Origin: Fen-330 sp050008465
GTDB taxonomy: Bacteria > Acidobacteriota > Terriglobia > Bryobacterales > Bryobacteraceae
Length of the DNA stretch: 8,398 bases
Direction: 5' to 3'
NCBI GenBank assembly: GCA_050008465.1
Contig: JBEKMO010000139.1
Location: 1-8,398, forward strand
Shown piece after piece: positions 1 through 7,900 of this stretch. A model generated the notes under the pieces. That model searched no databases. It was given only the letters and a program-made list of their open reading frames with translations, and was not told the DNA's origin. Every line of letters begins with the position of its first letter. Within the stretch, counting starts at the first letter, position 1. Made by a program: the position numbers and the translations under genes.

Positions 1-149
1 TGGCAGATCGCACGGGCCGGCCGCCCGGTTCCCTTCTCCAGGGTTGGCCTGCTAAAGCCGCCATTCGGTCTTTCACACCGCGTTGGGCGTCCGGAAGTCC
101 CGGATGCCCAGCGCCAGGCGATGCCCCAGTTTTACCTCCCCGTCGATGC

Positions 150-247
150 CGTAGTGTGTTCACCCATGCCATTGCGGCGGAGCCGCCCTGCCGCGCGGTT
201 AGCGCCGGCGGAGCCGCCCTGCCGCGCGGTTAGCGCCCGTAGTGTGT
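150..247. repeat. 10-bp direct repeats flanking the tandem duplication
   Basis: The sequence cgtagtgtgt occurs at 150-159 and again at 238-247, exactly bracketing a 78-bp segment that ends with the two 31-bp copies. A short direct repeat on both sides of a hairpin-rich insert is what a target-site duplication from a small mobile element (MITE or REP-like) would leave. It could also be chance or replication slippage. No terminal inverted repeat spanning the whole 78-bp segment is evident. Confidence 0.35.
176..237. repeat. Perfect 31-bp tandem duplication, REP-like
   Basis: Two identical, directly adjacent 31-bp copies lie at 176-206 and 207-237. Each begins ggcggagccgcc and ends gcggttagcgcc. 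Each contains short self-complementary parts: ggcgg/ccgcc near the start, the palindrome ccgcgcgg in the middle, and complementary ends ggcg and cgcc. Each copy could therefore fold as a hairpin. Size, base composition and intergenic position resemble REP-type dispersed elements, but dispersal cannot be judged from one locus. There are only two copies with no spacer, so this is not a CRISPR array. Confidence 0.8.
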
Positions 248-370
248 CTGTCCGTGTCAGTGCGCACGCGAAACCAGATCTCATGCCAGAAGGGCGGGCG
301 AGTGTCCCAATTACCGTGGTGAGCTGGCATCGAACCCACCTGCCTGTCCAACAGCACTACACTGGTCTGC

Positions 371-808
371 ATGCGACGTATTGTGCACGTTTTCCTCCTC
401 CTATCACTGGTGTGCTGCGCGCTCGCGCCTGGTCAAGGCAAGGGCAAGGGCAAGGGAAAGCACGCCGAAGCCGCGCTAGAGCCATCGGAAGGAACAGGCC
501 GCCGCTTCCTGCCGCAGGAGATCCAAATCATCACCGGCTACTACGGCTCGGATACGAGCAACCTCCCGCCGGGACTGGCGAAACGCGGCGGTAACCTGCC
601 TCCCGGTCTGCAAAAGCAGCTCCAGCGCAACGGGCAACTGCCGCCGGGATTGCAGAAGCGTCTCGAACCCTTCCCCGTGGTGCTGGAGCAGCGCCTGCCA
701 CCGCTCCCACAGGGCTGCCGTCGGGTGGTTGTAGGCTCGCAGGCCCTGCTCATCGACGACGCCACCAACGTGGTCTTGGACGTTCTCGACCTTACGCGCC
801 GCAGATGA
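371..808 (+). CDS. Small exported protein with LPPGL repeats, CigR/RcnB-like
   Basis: A 145-residue protein of unknown function. Residues 1-19 form a signal peptide (two Arg, then a hydrophobic stretch FLLLSLVCCALA), so export to the periplasm or beyond is likely. There is no proper lipobox. Residues 21-30 are a Gly-Lys run encoded by a hexanucleotide repeat. Residues 64-97 carry three LPPGL motifs, each followed shortly by AK or QK. The C-terminus (about 100-145) has RLPPLPQGCRRVVVGSQALL and then a hydrophobic end. This pattern of LPPGL repeats, an LPP..G sentence, a VG..LLI strand and a VVLDVLD-like end resembles the small periplasmic CigR/RcnB-like proteins of proteobacteria and similar short acidobacterial proteins. 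The match is by eye. The ATG at 371 is chosen because it gives the signal peptide; no good Shine-Dalgarno sequence precedes it. The gene converges on the Cas6-like gene with 25 bp between the stop codons. Confidence 0.75.
   Translation: MRRIVHVFLLLSLVCCALAPGQGKGKGKGKHAEAALEPSEGTGRRFLPQEIQIITGYYGSDTSNLPPGLAKRGGNLPPGLQKQLQRNGQLPPGLQKRLEPFPVVLEQRLPPLPQGCRRVVVGSQALLIDDATNVVLDVLDLTRRR
437..460 (+). repeat. Hexanucleotide (GGCAAG) microsatellite inside a gene
   Basis: About four imperfect copies of ggcaag encode the Gly-Lys run directly after the signal peptide of the 371-808 gene. The unit length is a multiple of three, so slippage would change the number of Gly-Lys pairs without breaking the frame. 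The positive charge could favour contact with acidic surface polymers or nucleic acid; that is inference. Confidence 0.7.
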
Positions 809-809
809 G

Positions 810-835
810 AGGCGCCGTTGACGTGCTGCGCGCCT
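810..835. terminator. Short inverted repeat between convergent genes
   Basis: The six-base arms aggcgc (810-815) and gcgcct (830-835) flank a 14-base loop in the 25-bp gap between the convergent stop codons, with the right arm touching the stop of the Cas6-like gene. The position suits a bidirectional terminator. There is no T-run on either side and the stem is short, so it may have no function. Confidence 0.25.
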
Positions 836-1817
836 AGCGCACCACCTTGAACTCCACCACCCCTTTGCCCCACACCGTCTGTCTTCCCACCCCGATCCAG
901 CGCGCCGCTCGCAAATACGGCAGGAACTCGCCCAGCTCGCCCTCGTACTCCGCTTCGCCCACAAAGCCCCCCAGCGGATGCCGCTCTCCCGTCTTCGCCG
1001 ACCGCCGCTCCGCCTCGCTGAACTCCAGTTGCAGCCCCGTCAGTTTCACCAGCGCCGCCCGCTCGCCCAGCGTCTTGAAGTCGATCGCCAGCGGCCCCGC
1101 CCCGTAGAGCGCCCGCAGCGTGCTCAGCCGGTCCCGGATCCGCCCGAACAGCACCGCGAACTCGGGCCGCGTCGCCAGCAGTTGTCCGTGTTTCAGCTCG
1201 GTGGGCGTGGTGAACCGCACCTGCACTTTCGACGCCGCCTCTTCCATGCCCCCCATCTCCAGCAGGATCGGCGGCAGCAGCTCCGTCATCAGAAACGTGG
1301 AGCCGTTGTAGACACAAGAGGCGGCCCTCCCATCGGCGTTCAACTGCTCCACCCGCTGGAGCGCCGCCCGTCCGCGCCGCGGCCCGATCCCCTCGGTGGC
1401 CAGTTGCGCGAATGCCAGAACGAAATACACGATCGCCGGGTCTTTCAGGTCGAACAGGTGAACGTCGAAGTGGAATCCGCGGCCCGCTTCGATGGTCTGC
1501 CCGTCCAGGTGCGCCGCGCGGAACACGAACGGCCGTGGCCAGTCGTGCAGCCCGCTCGGCCCCTCGGCCGCCAGAGCCACCGGCTCGAAGATCCGCGCGT
1601 ACGGGCAAGTCGCCCGCTGCTCGCACGTGCGCGCGTCGTGGCACCTCGAGACGCACACGAGCTGCCGGAATATCGTGCCGAACGCGCCCCTCACCACGTT
1701 GCCCGATTTCCCGGGAGGGAAGTAAATCGATTCTCGCGCCGTGAAATGAAACCGGAAGGCCAGCAGCTCGAAGCTCAGCCCCTCCGCCCCCGGCTGCCCC
1801 GCGTCACAGGTTGACAC
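834..1817 (-). CDS. cas6: Cas6-type CRISPR RNA-processing RAMP endoribonuclease
   Basis: A 327-residue protein that reads as a Cas6-family RAMP protein, the ribonuclease that cuts CRISPR precursor RNA within the repeats in type I and III systems. Visible signs: an N-terminal ferredoxin-like strand (about 14-27); the loop GNVVRGAFGTIFR (39-51); a Cys/His cluster C55-x3-C59-H60-x4-C65-x5-C71-P followed by FEP, typical of the branch with the Cas6 C-terminal domain PF10040; and a Gly-rich C-terminus with GGFVGEAEYEG, LGEFLPYLRAA and GVGRQTVWGKG (283-319), the RAMP signature region. Length suits the family. The start is GTG at 1817, with GAGGAG four bases upstream; an out-of-frame ATG at 1821 meets a stop after five codons. 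No other cas gene or CRISPR array is in the window. It is the last gene of a same-strand block, 58 bp after a surface-protein gene. The catalytic residues of this divergent family cannot be assigned by eye, so activity is unproven. Confidence 0.82.
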   Translation of the reverse strand: MSTCDAGQPGAEGLSFELLAFRFHFTARESIYFPPGKSGNVVRGAFGTIFRQLVCVSRCHDARTCEQRATCPYARIFEPVALAAEGPSGLHDWPRPFVFRAAHLDGQTIEAGRGFHFDVHLFDLKDPAIVYFVLAFAQLATEGIGPRRGRAALQRVEQLNADGRAASCVYNGSTFLMTELLPPILLEMGGMEEAASKVQVRFTTPTELKHGQLLATRPEFAVLFGRIRDRLSTLRALYGAGPLAIDFKTLGERAALVKLTGLQLEFSEAERRSAKTGERHPLGGFVGEAEYEGELGEFLPYLRAARWIGVGRQTVWGKGVVEFKVVR

Positions 1818-1821
1818 TCAT

Positions 1822-1827
1822 CTCCTC
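1822..1827 (-). promoter_or_regulatory. Ribosome-binding site deciding the GTG start of cas6
   Basis: Read on the minus strand, GAGGAG lies four bases before the GTG at 1817. It supports this non-ATG start, because the nearby ATG at 1821 is out of frame and its reading frame ends after five codons. Confidence 0.6.
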
Positions 1828-1875
1828 GGAACTTACAACGATATCACCTTGACGCGCACCCCACCCCGGGGAGCA

Positions 1876-4278
1876 CTACTTGAGGGGCAGCAGCACCGGG
1901 TTGCTTTCCCAATAGTAGTTGATCCGCACCTTCAGCTCGACGTCGGTGGCCGCCGGCAGATCGTCGGTAATCTTGAAGCGGATCGCCGTGATTCCCACGT
2001 ATCCCGTCGCCGCCACCGTCTCGCTCGGCGTCAGAATCTTGTCGCCCACCAGGATCTCGACCGGGTCCGCTAGGTGCAGCACCATGCCGGCCGGAACCGC
2101 GAACCCGTCGATCGGATATTCCTTGTACGGGCCAAGCCCGGTGCCCAGCAGCGTCACCGTCTCGCCGCGCGCCGCAGGCGAGTCCGTCGTCAGCGGCGTG
2201 CCGTCCGCGTGCGTGGCCAGCGCGTACTGCTTGTCGTTCACCACGCGCGTGAACAACCCCGGCGCGTTGCGCCGCGCCGTGAACAGCGCGGTCGCGTCCG
2301 GCTGCGTATCGCCGCGCACCAGCACCTTGTACCGGCCCTCGGGCAAATCCGACGGCAGTTGCGCGTTGATCTGGCTCGGAGACACGAACAGCAGCGGCAG
2401 GATGCGGTCGGCCACCTGTACCGTCACGTTGGCCAGCGTCTGCGCCAGCGGGCTGTCGGGTCCCTTCTCGGTGCCCGGCGCCAGGCCCCCGCCGTAGACG
2501 CTGATCAGCGAACCCGGCGCTACCGCCAGCGGCGCCGTCCCGTCTCCAGCCGCGTTCCTCACCCCCGTCGGCTGGACGTACGGCACGCGCTCCAGCACCG
2601 CCTCCAGGAACACCGGCAAGCTCGTGTTCACCTGCACCGTCGGGGACGTTCCGCTCGCGCCGGCCTCCCAATATTTGAACTTGTACCCGGGCTGGGCCGT
2701 CGCCGTCACCGTCACGTCCGTATTCACCGGGTAGAACCCGTCGCTCGAGGCCGGTGTGAAAGTGAACGCCGCTCCGCCCGCCGGGTCCGATACCGCCTGT
2801 ATCAGGTAGCTGGACTGGTAGTTCACCATCAGTACCGTAGCATCGGTGGTCGCCGTCCAGGTCCGTTCCCGCGGGCCGCCATCGGACCAGGAGCTGTAAT
2901 CCAGCCGCGCGTTATCGGAGAGTGAGACCCTCGTCGGCGCCGACACCTTCACTTGCGTGCCCGCCCTGCGGTCGATCACGCACGGCGTCTTGCACGCCAC
3001 TCCATCCACCTGGACGTTGATGTCGCCCGGCATGCTCTGGATGGTCAGCCGCCCCAGGATGTCGTACTTCGCGACCGCCCCCCAGGCCTCCGGCCCGGTC
3101 ACCGTGAACGTCTGATCCGCTCCGCCCGGCGTCGACCACGAATTGAATACATACTGCCGCCCTTGCGCGTCGGCCTGCTGCAGCGGCGCCGAGATGGTGT
3201 GCGTCGAGCCGATCTTCCAGGCGAAGTTGTAATTTGGCCAGTTGTCCCGCCCGTCGATCACCAGCTTCAACCCGACCGGCTGGCTCGTGAAACTCACCTG
3301 CGTCCCCGGCGCATAGATCGCCGTGATTGTGCCCACGGCGGCGATGTCGTTCGTATTGACGACCTGGGTCTCGCTGCCCCCCTGGCTCCACGAGTCCCAC
3401 ACCCACAGGCCGCCGCTCATGTCCCGCTGCGGCGACACCGAGGAAAGCATGTGAGTCGTATTCAGCCCCCACTCCACCGACGTCGGCGACCTCACCACAG
3501 TCCGGTCGACCATCAACTGCAGCGCGTCCGGCGACGTCCGCAAAGCCACTGTGATCGCCGGGGTGAACAGCGGCCGGAGCACCACCGGGCCGAGCAGGAC
3601 GAAGCTCCCGCTGAACTGCGTGAGCCCGCCCAACGGCCCGCCCTGCCATCCGGCGAACACGAAGCCGGGGGGCGGGTACACCGTCACGGTCATCGCCGTG
3701 TTCGCTGGCAGCCACAGGATAGCGTCGCTGCTGTAGCAGCTCCCGTTCACGACCAAACTGCCGTAGGCCGGGCCTTGCTGGTCGCAAGAGAACGGCATCG
3801 CGCTGTTCGGCTCGCCCAACGAAATCAACACCCGGAAAGTGATTTCGGAATCGGTCCGATAAGAAGTGATCGCCGAACTGGCGGTCACCTCCACCGTCGG
3901 TCCCCCCGGCACAACCGTGCCCCTCGAATCCACCCACGTCCCCGCCACGGCGCACGGCGCAACCGGCGCTTTCGCGCACGGCGGAGTGTCCGGCGCGCAG
4001 GCCTTCTGCCAGGCATCGTTGCACGTGGCCGAGCCATCCAGTGGCGTCCCCACCATCTGGCACAAGATGTCCTCGGCGATGTAATAGCTCCTGCCAACGC
4101 TCAGGATGTGCTCGCTGTTCTCCGGCCACAGGAAAACGGCGACTCGGCTGTACAGCGCCCCGTCCACGTAAAACTGCCCGCAAGGCTCTGCAGTGACGCG
4201 CGTGCTCACTATCCCCGGCTGGGCCCAGAGGGAACCCAGCGCGAATTGCGCGGCGGCAAACAAAACGAAACGTTTCAT
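1876..4278 (-). CDS. Exported multidomain protein with InlB/PEGA-like repeats and Solibacter C-terminal domain
   Basis: An 800-residue exported protein of unknown function. Residues 1-19 are a signal peptide, probably cut after A19. Residues 20-170 have no recognised domain but contain seven cysteines (33, 73, 86, 94, 101, 109, 165). Then come about five beta-rich repeats of roughly 80 residues (173-238, 241-324, 325-406, 408-488, 489-565). They share a 'wxSWxxGG' or 'F..W' core followed by an aromatic-rich strand, as in divergent InlB B-repeats (PF18998). The fourth also has a PEGA-like VDGVACKTPCVID with two cysteines (429, 433). Residues 566-800 match TIGR03437: VRNAAG, VAPGSLISVYGGGLAP, FVSPSQINAQLP and LLGTGLGP. 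The likely role is as a surface or periplasmic adhesion or binding protein. The ATG at 4278 is preceded by AAGGAAGGG, a good Shine-Dalgarno sequence. The barrel gene ends 24 bp upstream and the Cas6-like gene starts 58 bp downstream, on the same strand. Confidence 0.88.
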   Translation of the reverse strand: MKRFVLFAAAQFALGSLWAQPGIVSTRVTAEPCGQFYVDGALYSRVAVFLWPENSEHILSVGRSYYIAEDILCQMVGTPLDGSATCNDAWQKACAPDTPPCAKAPVAPCAVAGTWVDSRGTVVPGGPTVEVTASSAITSYRTDSEITFRVLISLGEPNSAMPFSCDQQGPAYGSLVVNGSCYSSDAILWLPANTAMTVTVYPPPGFVFAGWQGGPLGGLTQFSGSFVLLGPVVLRPLFTPAITVALRTSPDALQLMVDRTVVRSPTSVEWGLNTTHMLSSVSPQRDMSGGLWVWDSWSQGGSETQVVNTNDIAAVGTITAIYAPGTQVSFTSQPVGLKLVIDGRDNWPNYNFAWKIGSTHTISAPLQQADAQGRQYVFNSWSTPGGADQTFTVTGPEAWGAVAKYDILGRLTIQSMPGDINVQVDGVACKTPCVIDRRAGTQVKVSAPTRVSLSDNARLDYSSWSDGGPRERTWTATTDATVLMVNYQSSYLIQAVSDPAGGAAFTFTPASSDGFYPVNTDVTVTATAQPGYKFKYWEAGASGTSPTVQVNTSLPVFLEAVLERVPYVQPTGVRNAAGDGTAPLAVAPGSLISVYGGGLAPGTEKGPDSPLAQTLANVTVQVADRILPLLFVSPSQINAQLPSDLPEGRYKVLVRGDTQPDATALFTARRNAPGLFTRVVNDKQYALATHADGTPLTTDSPAARGETVTLLGTGLGPYKEYPIDGFAVPAGMVLHLADPVEILVGDKILTPSETVAATGYVGITAIRFKITDDLPAATDVELKVRINYYWESNPVLLPLK

Positions 4279-4280
4279 CG

Positions 4281-4289
4281 CCCTTCCTT
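4281..4289 (-). promoter_or_regulatory. Strong ribosome-binding site of the 800-aa gene
   Basis: The minus-strand sequence AAGGAAGGG lies just before the ATG at 4278, with its AGGA core six bases from the start. It sits in the 24-bp gap after the barrel gene, which allows independent translation from a shared transcript. Confidence 0.6.
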
Positions 4290-4302
4290 GTCCTGCCTGA
4301 AC

Positions 4303-4938
4303 TTAGAACCCGATGCTCACACCCAGCATCGGCAAAAACCCGTGGACCCATCCGCTGATGGTCGAGCCCGTGAACGGCGCGATCACGTTCTTCGGGGTCC
4401 GCGTGATGTAGTCTCGCGCTTCGATGTACACGAAGCCGCGCCGCCCGATCTGGAGCTTCACTCCGCCGCCCACCGTGATCAACCCTTCCGCCTGCTGCGT
4501 CTTGGTCAGGAGCGCGAACTGGCCCAGGGGCTGCGATTCCACCTCTTTGCCCGTCCCGCGATACAACTTGATCCCGCCCCCGGCGGCCACGAACGGACGC
4601 ACCTTGGCCTCCCGCCGGGACCCGTAGAACAGCAGGTCGTAATGAACCGCGTGCGTCTGCGCGGAGAAGGTCGCCTCCGTGCCCCCCGACGACACCTTCA
4701 TGTCGCCCAACCCGATCGTGTAACGAAACTCGCCCCCCAGGTGCTGATACAGGTTCTGGGTGACGAACACGCTGGCCGCGACTCCGGGCTTGAAGCCCGC
4801 GGTGGCATCCTGCGACCCCCGCGTGACCGTCAGATTCTTGTAGATCTCCAGGCCGCCCGCGGCTCCGAGTTCCCACTGCTGGGCCAGGCAGGTTCCCCCC
4901 AACGCGAACACAAACAGACAAACCGTGTGTTTTCTCAT
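4303..4938 (-). CDS. Outer-membrane beta-barrel protein, OmpA-like porin fold
   Basis: A 211-residue protein with a signal peptide at 1-19 (MRKH, then VCLFVFALGGTCLA, cut before QQ). The mature part has alternating amphipathic strands separated by polar loops, for example ASVFVTQNLYQHLGGEFRYT, HYDLLFYGSR, VRPFVAAGGGIKLY, LITVGGGVKLQIG and GFVYIEARDYITR. It ends in LPMLGVSIGF, with the C-terminal phenylalanine typical of proteins inserted by the BAM machinery. Length and strand pattern fit a small eight-stranded barrel of the OmpA-like/PF13505 class. Substrate or partner is unknown. The ATG at 4938 has GAGGAAC directly upstream. The gene lies 18 bp after the beta-propeller gene and 24 bp before the 800-aa gene, so it is probably co-transcribed with both and may help place them at the cell surface; that last point is inference. 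Confidence 0.85.
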   Translation of the reverse strand: MRKHTVCLFVFALGGTCLAQQWELGAAGGLEIYKNLTVTRGSQDATAGFKPGVAASVFVTQNLYQHLGGEFRYTIGLGDMKVSSGGTEATFSAQTHAVHYDLLFYGSRREAKVRPFVAAGGGIKLYRGTGKEVESQPLGQFALLTKTQQAEGLITVGGGVKLQIGRRGFVYIEARDYITRTPKNVIAPFTGSTISGWVHGFLPMLGVSIGF

Positions 4939-4956
4939 GTTCCTCTGGCCCCGCTC

Positions 4957-7900
4957 CTAGTTCACAACCCGCACGATCACCGTCGTCGACGAGCCGTCCT
5001 GCGTGATCGTCAGCGGCACCGCCATGCCGGTCGGCACTCCCTTGAACGGAATCTTGGCGTTGATCTGGTAGACCCCCACCATCCCGGGCGTCAGCCCCGC
5101 GAAGGCCACCGGCAAGACCGTCCCACCCAGGGTCACCGTGGGCGTCAGTACCACTTCGGCCAGCGGATCGGACGGGCTAGGCTCTCCGGCAGCGACCTCC
5201 GGCAAGGTGGCGCCCAGTCCAGTCATATAGATCGCGATCCACTCGTCCAGGTGGATCGGGTAGGAAGGCGTCACGAGCGCGCCGTCGGCCGCGTGCGTCA
5301 CCGTCGGCACCTGCCCGTCAAACCCCGGTACGTTGACCAGGAAGGTCGCGGGTGCGGTGCCCTGGATCGGGAATATGAACGTGTTGCTCACCCCGGCCGG
5401 CGTGTGCAGCACCATCGAACCCGGGCCGACCACGTCCAGCGGCAACTGCCCGTTGATCTGCGTCGGCGACACCAGGATCATGGGAACCAGCTCGCCGTTT
5501 ACCGTCAGGCAACTGTTGGCCAGCGCGGTCGGCAGCGGGATCTGGCTCGTCGCCACGTTCACCGGGCTCAGGTTCTGGCCCAGCACCGAGATCAGACTGC
5601 CGGGCGCCACGTTCGTGCTCCTGTCGGCCGCATTCACCACGGCGGTGATCAGCGGGGTCGCCACCGCGACGTCGAAGTTCCACGGCAGCACCAGCAGACC
5701 GGAAGTAGACAGCGAAATAATCGCGCTGCGGTTGGTCAGCGGCGCCAGCGTCCGGTTGAACACCGAGCCAACCGTGGCCGTTGTGGTCGTATTCGCCAGC
5801 AACGGAGCCTCGATCATCCGGGTTGGCCGGACCAGAAACGGCAGCAACGACAGGTCCACTCGCTCGATCACGCCCGGGCTCGATGTGCTCGGCGCCATGG
5901 TGCGCAGGCCCTGGCCGTCCACCAGCGCGAACCCGGAGGATGTCCCGTTCGAGGTCTCCAGCGTCCCGATCAGCCCCAGCGAGGCGTCCAGAACGTTGTT
6001 GCCCGCCACGAACTCGTCGTCCGAGAGCGCCCCCACGGGGCCGGCCAACGCGGTGAAGTCCTGCCGTCCCACCACGAAGGTGTCCGTGTTGGAGTCGTAG
6101 AGCATCGTCCGCCCATCCGCCATGGCGACCAGGATCGAGCTGCCCGAAGGCGAAGCCGAAAGCGCCGTGTCGATGTTGATGTCGTTGACGAAAATCCCCA
6201 GCGTCGGATACTGGGTCGCCACGCCCCACAACTGCATCCGGTCGATCGTGTGGGCCGGTCCCGCCACCCGGCAGGCCGCCAGGATCGTCCCGCCCGCCAC
6301 CGCAATCCGCCGCGGGTAGTGCCCGCTCGGCATCACGATGTACTTCTGGAATTGCCAGGTGTCCAAGTCGTAGAGGTGGGCCACCTGGGAGTTATCCGCC
6401 CCAACCAGCAGGTACCGCTTGTCGAACGTAGTCGCCATCGACCAAGGCGTGTTTCCGGTTCGCAGCGTCCCGATCTGGTGGTTGTTCGAGGCGTCGAAAA
6501 TCAGCACCTGGTTCTTGTCCTGCCTCAGCACGTAAAAGCGGTTCCGGACCGGGTCCGCCAGCACGTCCACCAGCAGGCCCGGCACGTTGAGAATGGCTCC
6601 GCGCTGCTCCGGCTCGGGATTGCTCATCAGCAACTGCACCGGCAAGGTGATGTTCACCGCCAGCCCCGAGGCAATCTGAATCAGCCCTGCCTGGGTCCCT
6701 TTCAGATTCTGGTACGCGTTGGGGTCGATCGATACCGTCACCGTGGCCGGCGTCTTGCCCGAGGAGGGCGACAGGGTCACTCCCGGCATGTTCGTGCTCA
6801 CCACGAAGTCCGTCTGGCCGCCGCCCGGATCTGAAATTGTGAACTGCTGCGTCTGGACGCTGCGGACGCACCAGTTCCCGGTGAACAGCAGCGATTCCTG
6901 GGACGCCACCAGGCGTTTGACCTTCGATCCCTGCACGTAGAGTTGCCCCACCGGCAGAACCATCAGACCGCTGTCGCACACCGAGTACATCGTGTCGCCA
7001 TTCGCGCTCAGCACTGACCGGCCCGAGAGGTTCTGGGTCAGCTTCAGTTGCTGGCGCACCGCGAGATTGTCCGAATCCGTCACCATCAGCACGGGACCCG
7101 AGTACGTCGTTCCGCCGGCCGGCCACACCTGGGGCGCGGAGGTCATCGAGACCTGCGCGTAGATGGTGTTCCGGGCCGCGTCGATCGCGTGGCTGCCTTT
7201 GGCGAAGTCGCCGACCGCGTTCGGGAACTGCGCCAGGTTCACGAAGTCGTCCGCGCGGTGGATCGCCCAGCCGGTCAGGTAGAACGAGCCCGTGCGATCC
7301 ACGCTCACCACCCGCGGGCCGGATGCCGGAGAGTTGGTCCAAAACTGGGCTTTGACCTGCCCGCTGGTGACGTCGTACTGAAACTCCAACGTCTGGGTGG
7401 CGGCCTGCTGTGCCTCCAGCGTCCCAAAGATCCGCGATCCGTCCCCGGAAGCGCTCATCGACGCCCGGATGATGTCGCGCGGATATTGCCCGATCGGCAC
7501 CGGAAGTGTCCTCGCGGCAACGCTGGCGATCGAGGCGATGTCCGCGGCATAGCCGGTGGTCGGGTCGAACAGCATGAAGTCCGTCGTGGTCACCACCAGC
7601 GCCAGCCCGTTGTTGCCGAACGCCACGCCCAGCGGCGGCGTGCCGAAGGCGAAGTTCTGAATCTGATACCCGGTTCCGCCTAAGGAGATCACCGTCAGGC
7701 CGTTGTTCGGCGTGCCTGCGGTCGGATCGAAGTTCGACAGGTGCGCCACCAACAGGTACCGGCCGTCCGGCGACAGCGCCAGGGAAGCCGGCTGCGCCGG
7801 CGTCGCGATCGTTGTCGTGCGCAGCAGCGTCGTGGTCGAAATCACGTCGATGCGGTTGGCCGTGTAGTTAGCGACGTAGACCACGCCCCGCGCCTCGTCC

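Larger units (their letters stand above)
1..370. other. Left intergenic region without a convincing gene
   Basis: No convincing gene is visible on either strand. The region holds a 31-bp tandem repeat and a flanking 10-bp direct repeat (listed separately). Two short minus-strand open frames are possible coding remnants. One, at 73-159, gives 28 residues ending FRTPNAV before a TGA, with a stop directly upstream and no start codon. The other, at 199-330, gives 43 residues beginning MPAHHGNWD with an ATG at 330, and its tail runs through the repeats. Neither has a recognisable domain or a clear ribosome-binding site. The plus-strand open frame from 121 to 594 crosses the repeat and overlaps the small secreted gene; it is Arg/Pro-rich and looks spurious. 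Confidence 0.5.

Noticed and set aside
176..237. Start of a CRISPR array, given a nearby Cas6-like gene
   Set aside because: The two 31-bp copies are directly adjacent with no spacer, and no third copy exists in the window.
301..365. A minus-strand tRNA-like T-arm (ggttcgatgcc)
   Set aside because: The T-stem has a mismatch, and no acceptor stem, D-arm or anticodon arm can be placed around it.
121..594. A 157-codon plus-strand frame at the left edge
   Set aside because: It crosses the tandem repeat, overlaps the better-supported secreted gene in another frame, and has a low-complexity Arg/Pro/Ala composition.
541..1656. A 371-codon minus-strand frame overlapping the Cas6-like gene and the small secreted gene
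   Set aside because: Arg/Gly/Ala-rich shadow of the Cas6 frame; no domain, and it covers the convergent gene as well.
2912..4921. A 669-codon minus-strand frame overlapping the barrel and 800-aa genes
   Set aside because: It is Gly/Arg-rich with no signal peptide or domain, and spans the boundary of two well-supported genes in another frame.
2953..6834. A plus-strand open frame of about 1290 codons running antisense to three genes
   Set aside because: The translation is extremely rich in Arg, His, Gln and Pro with no domain, and it lies opposite three genes with signal peptides and recognisable domains. Long antisense frames are common in GC-rich genomes.
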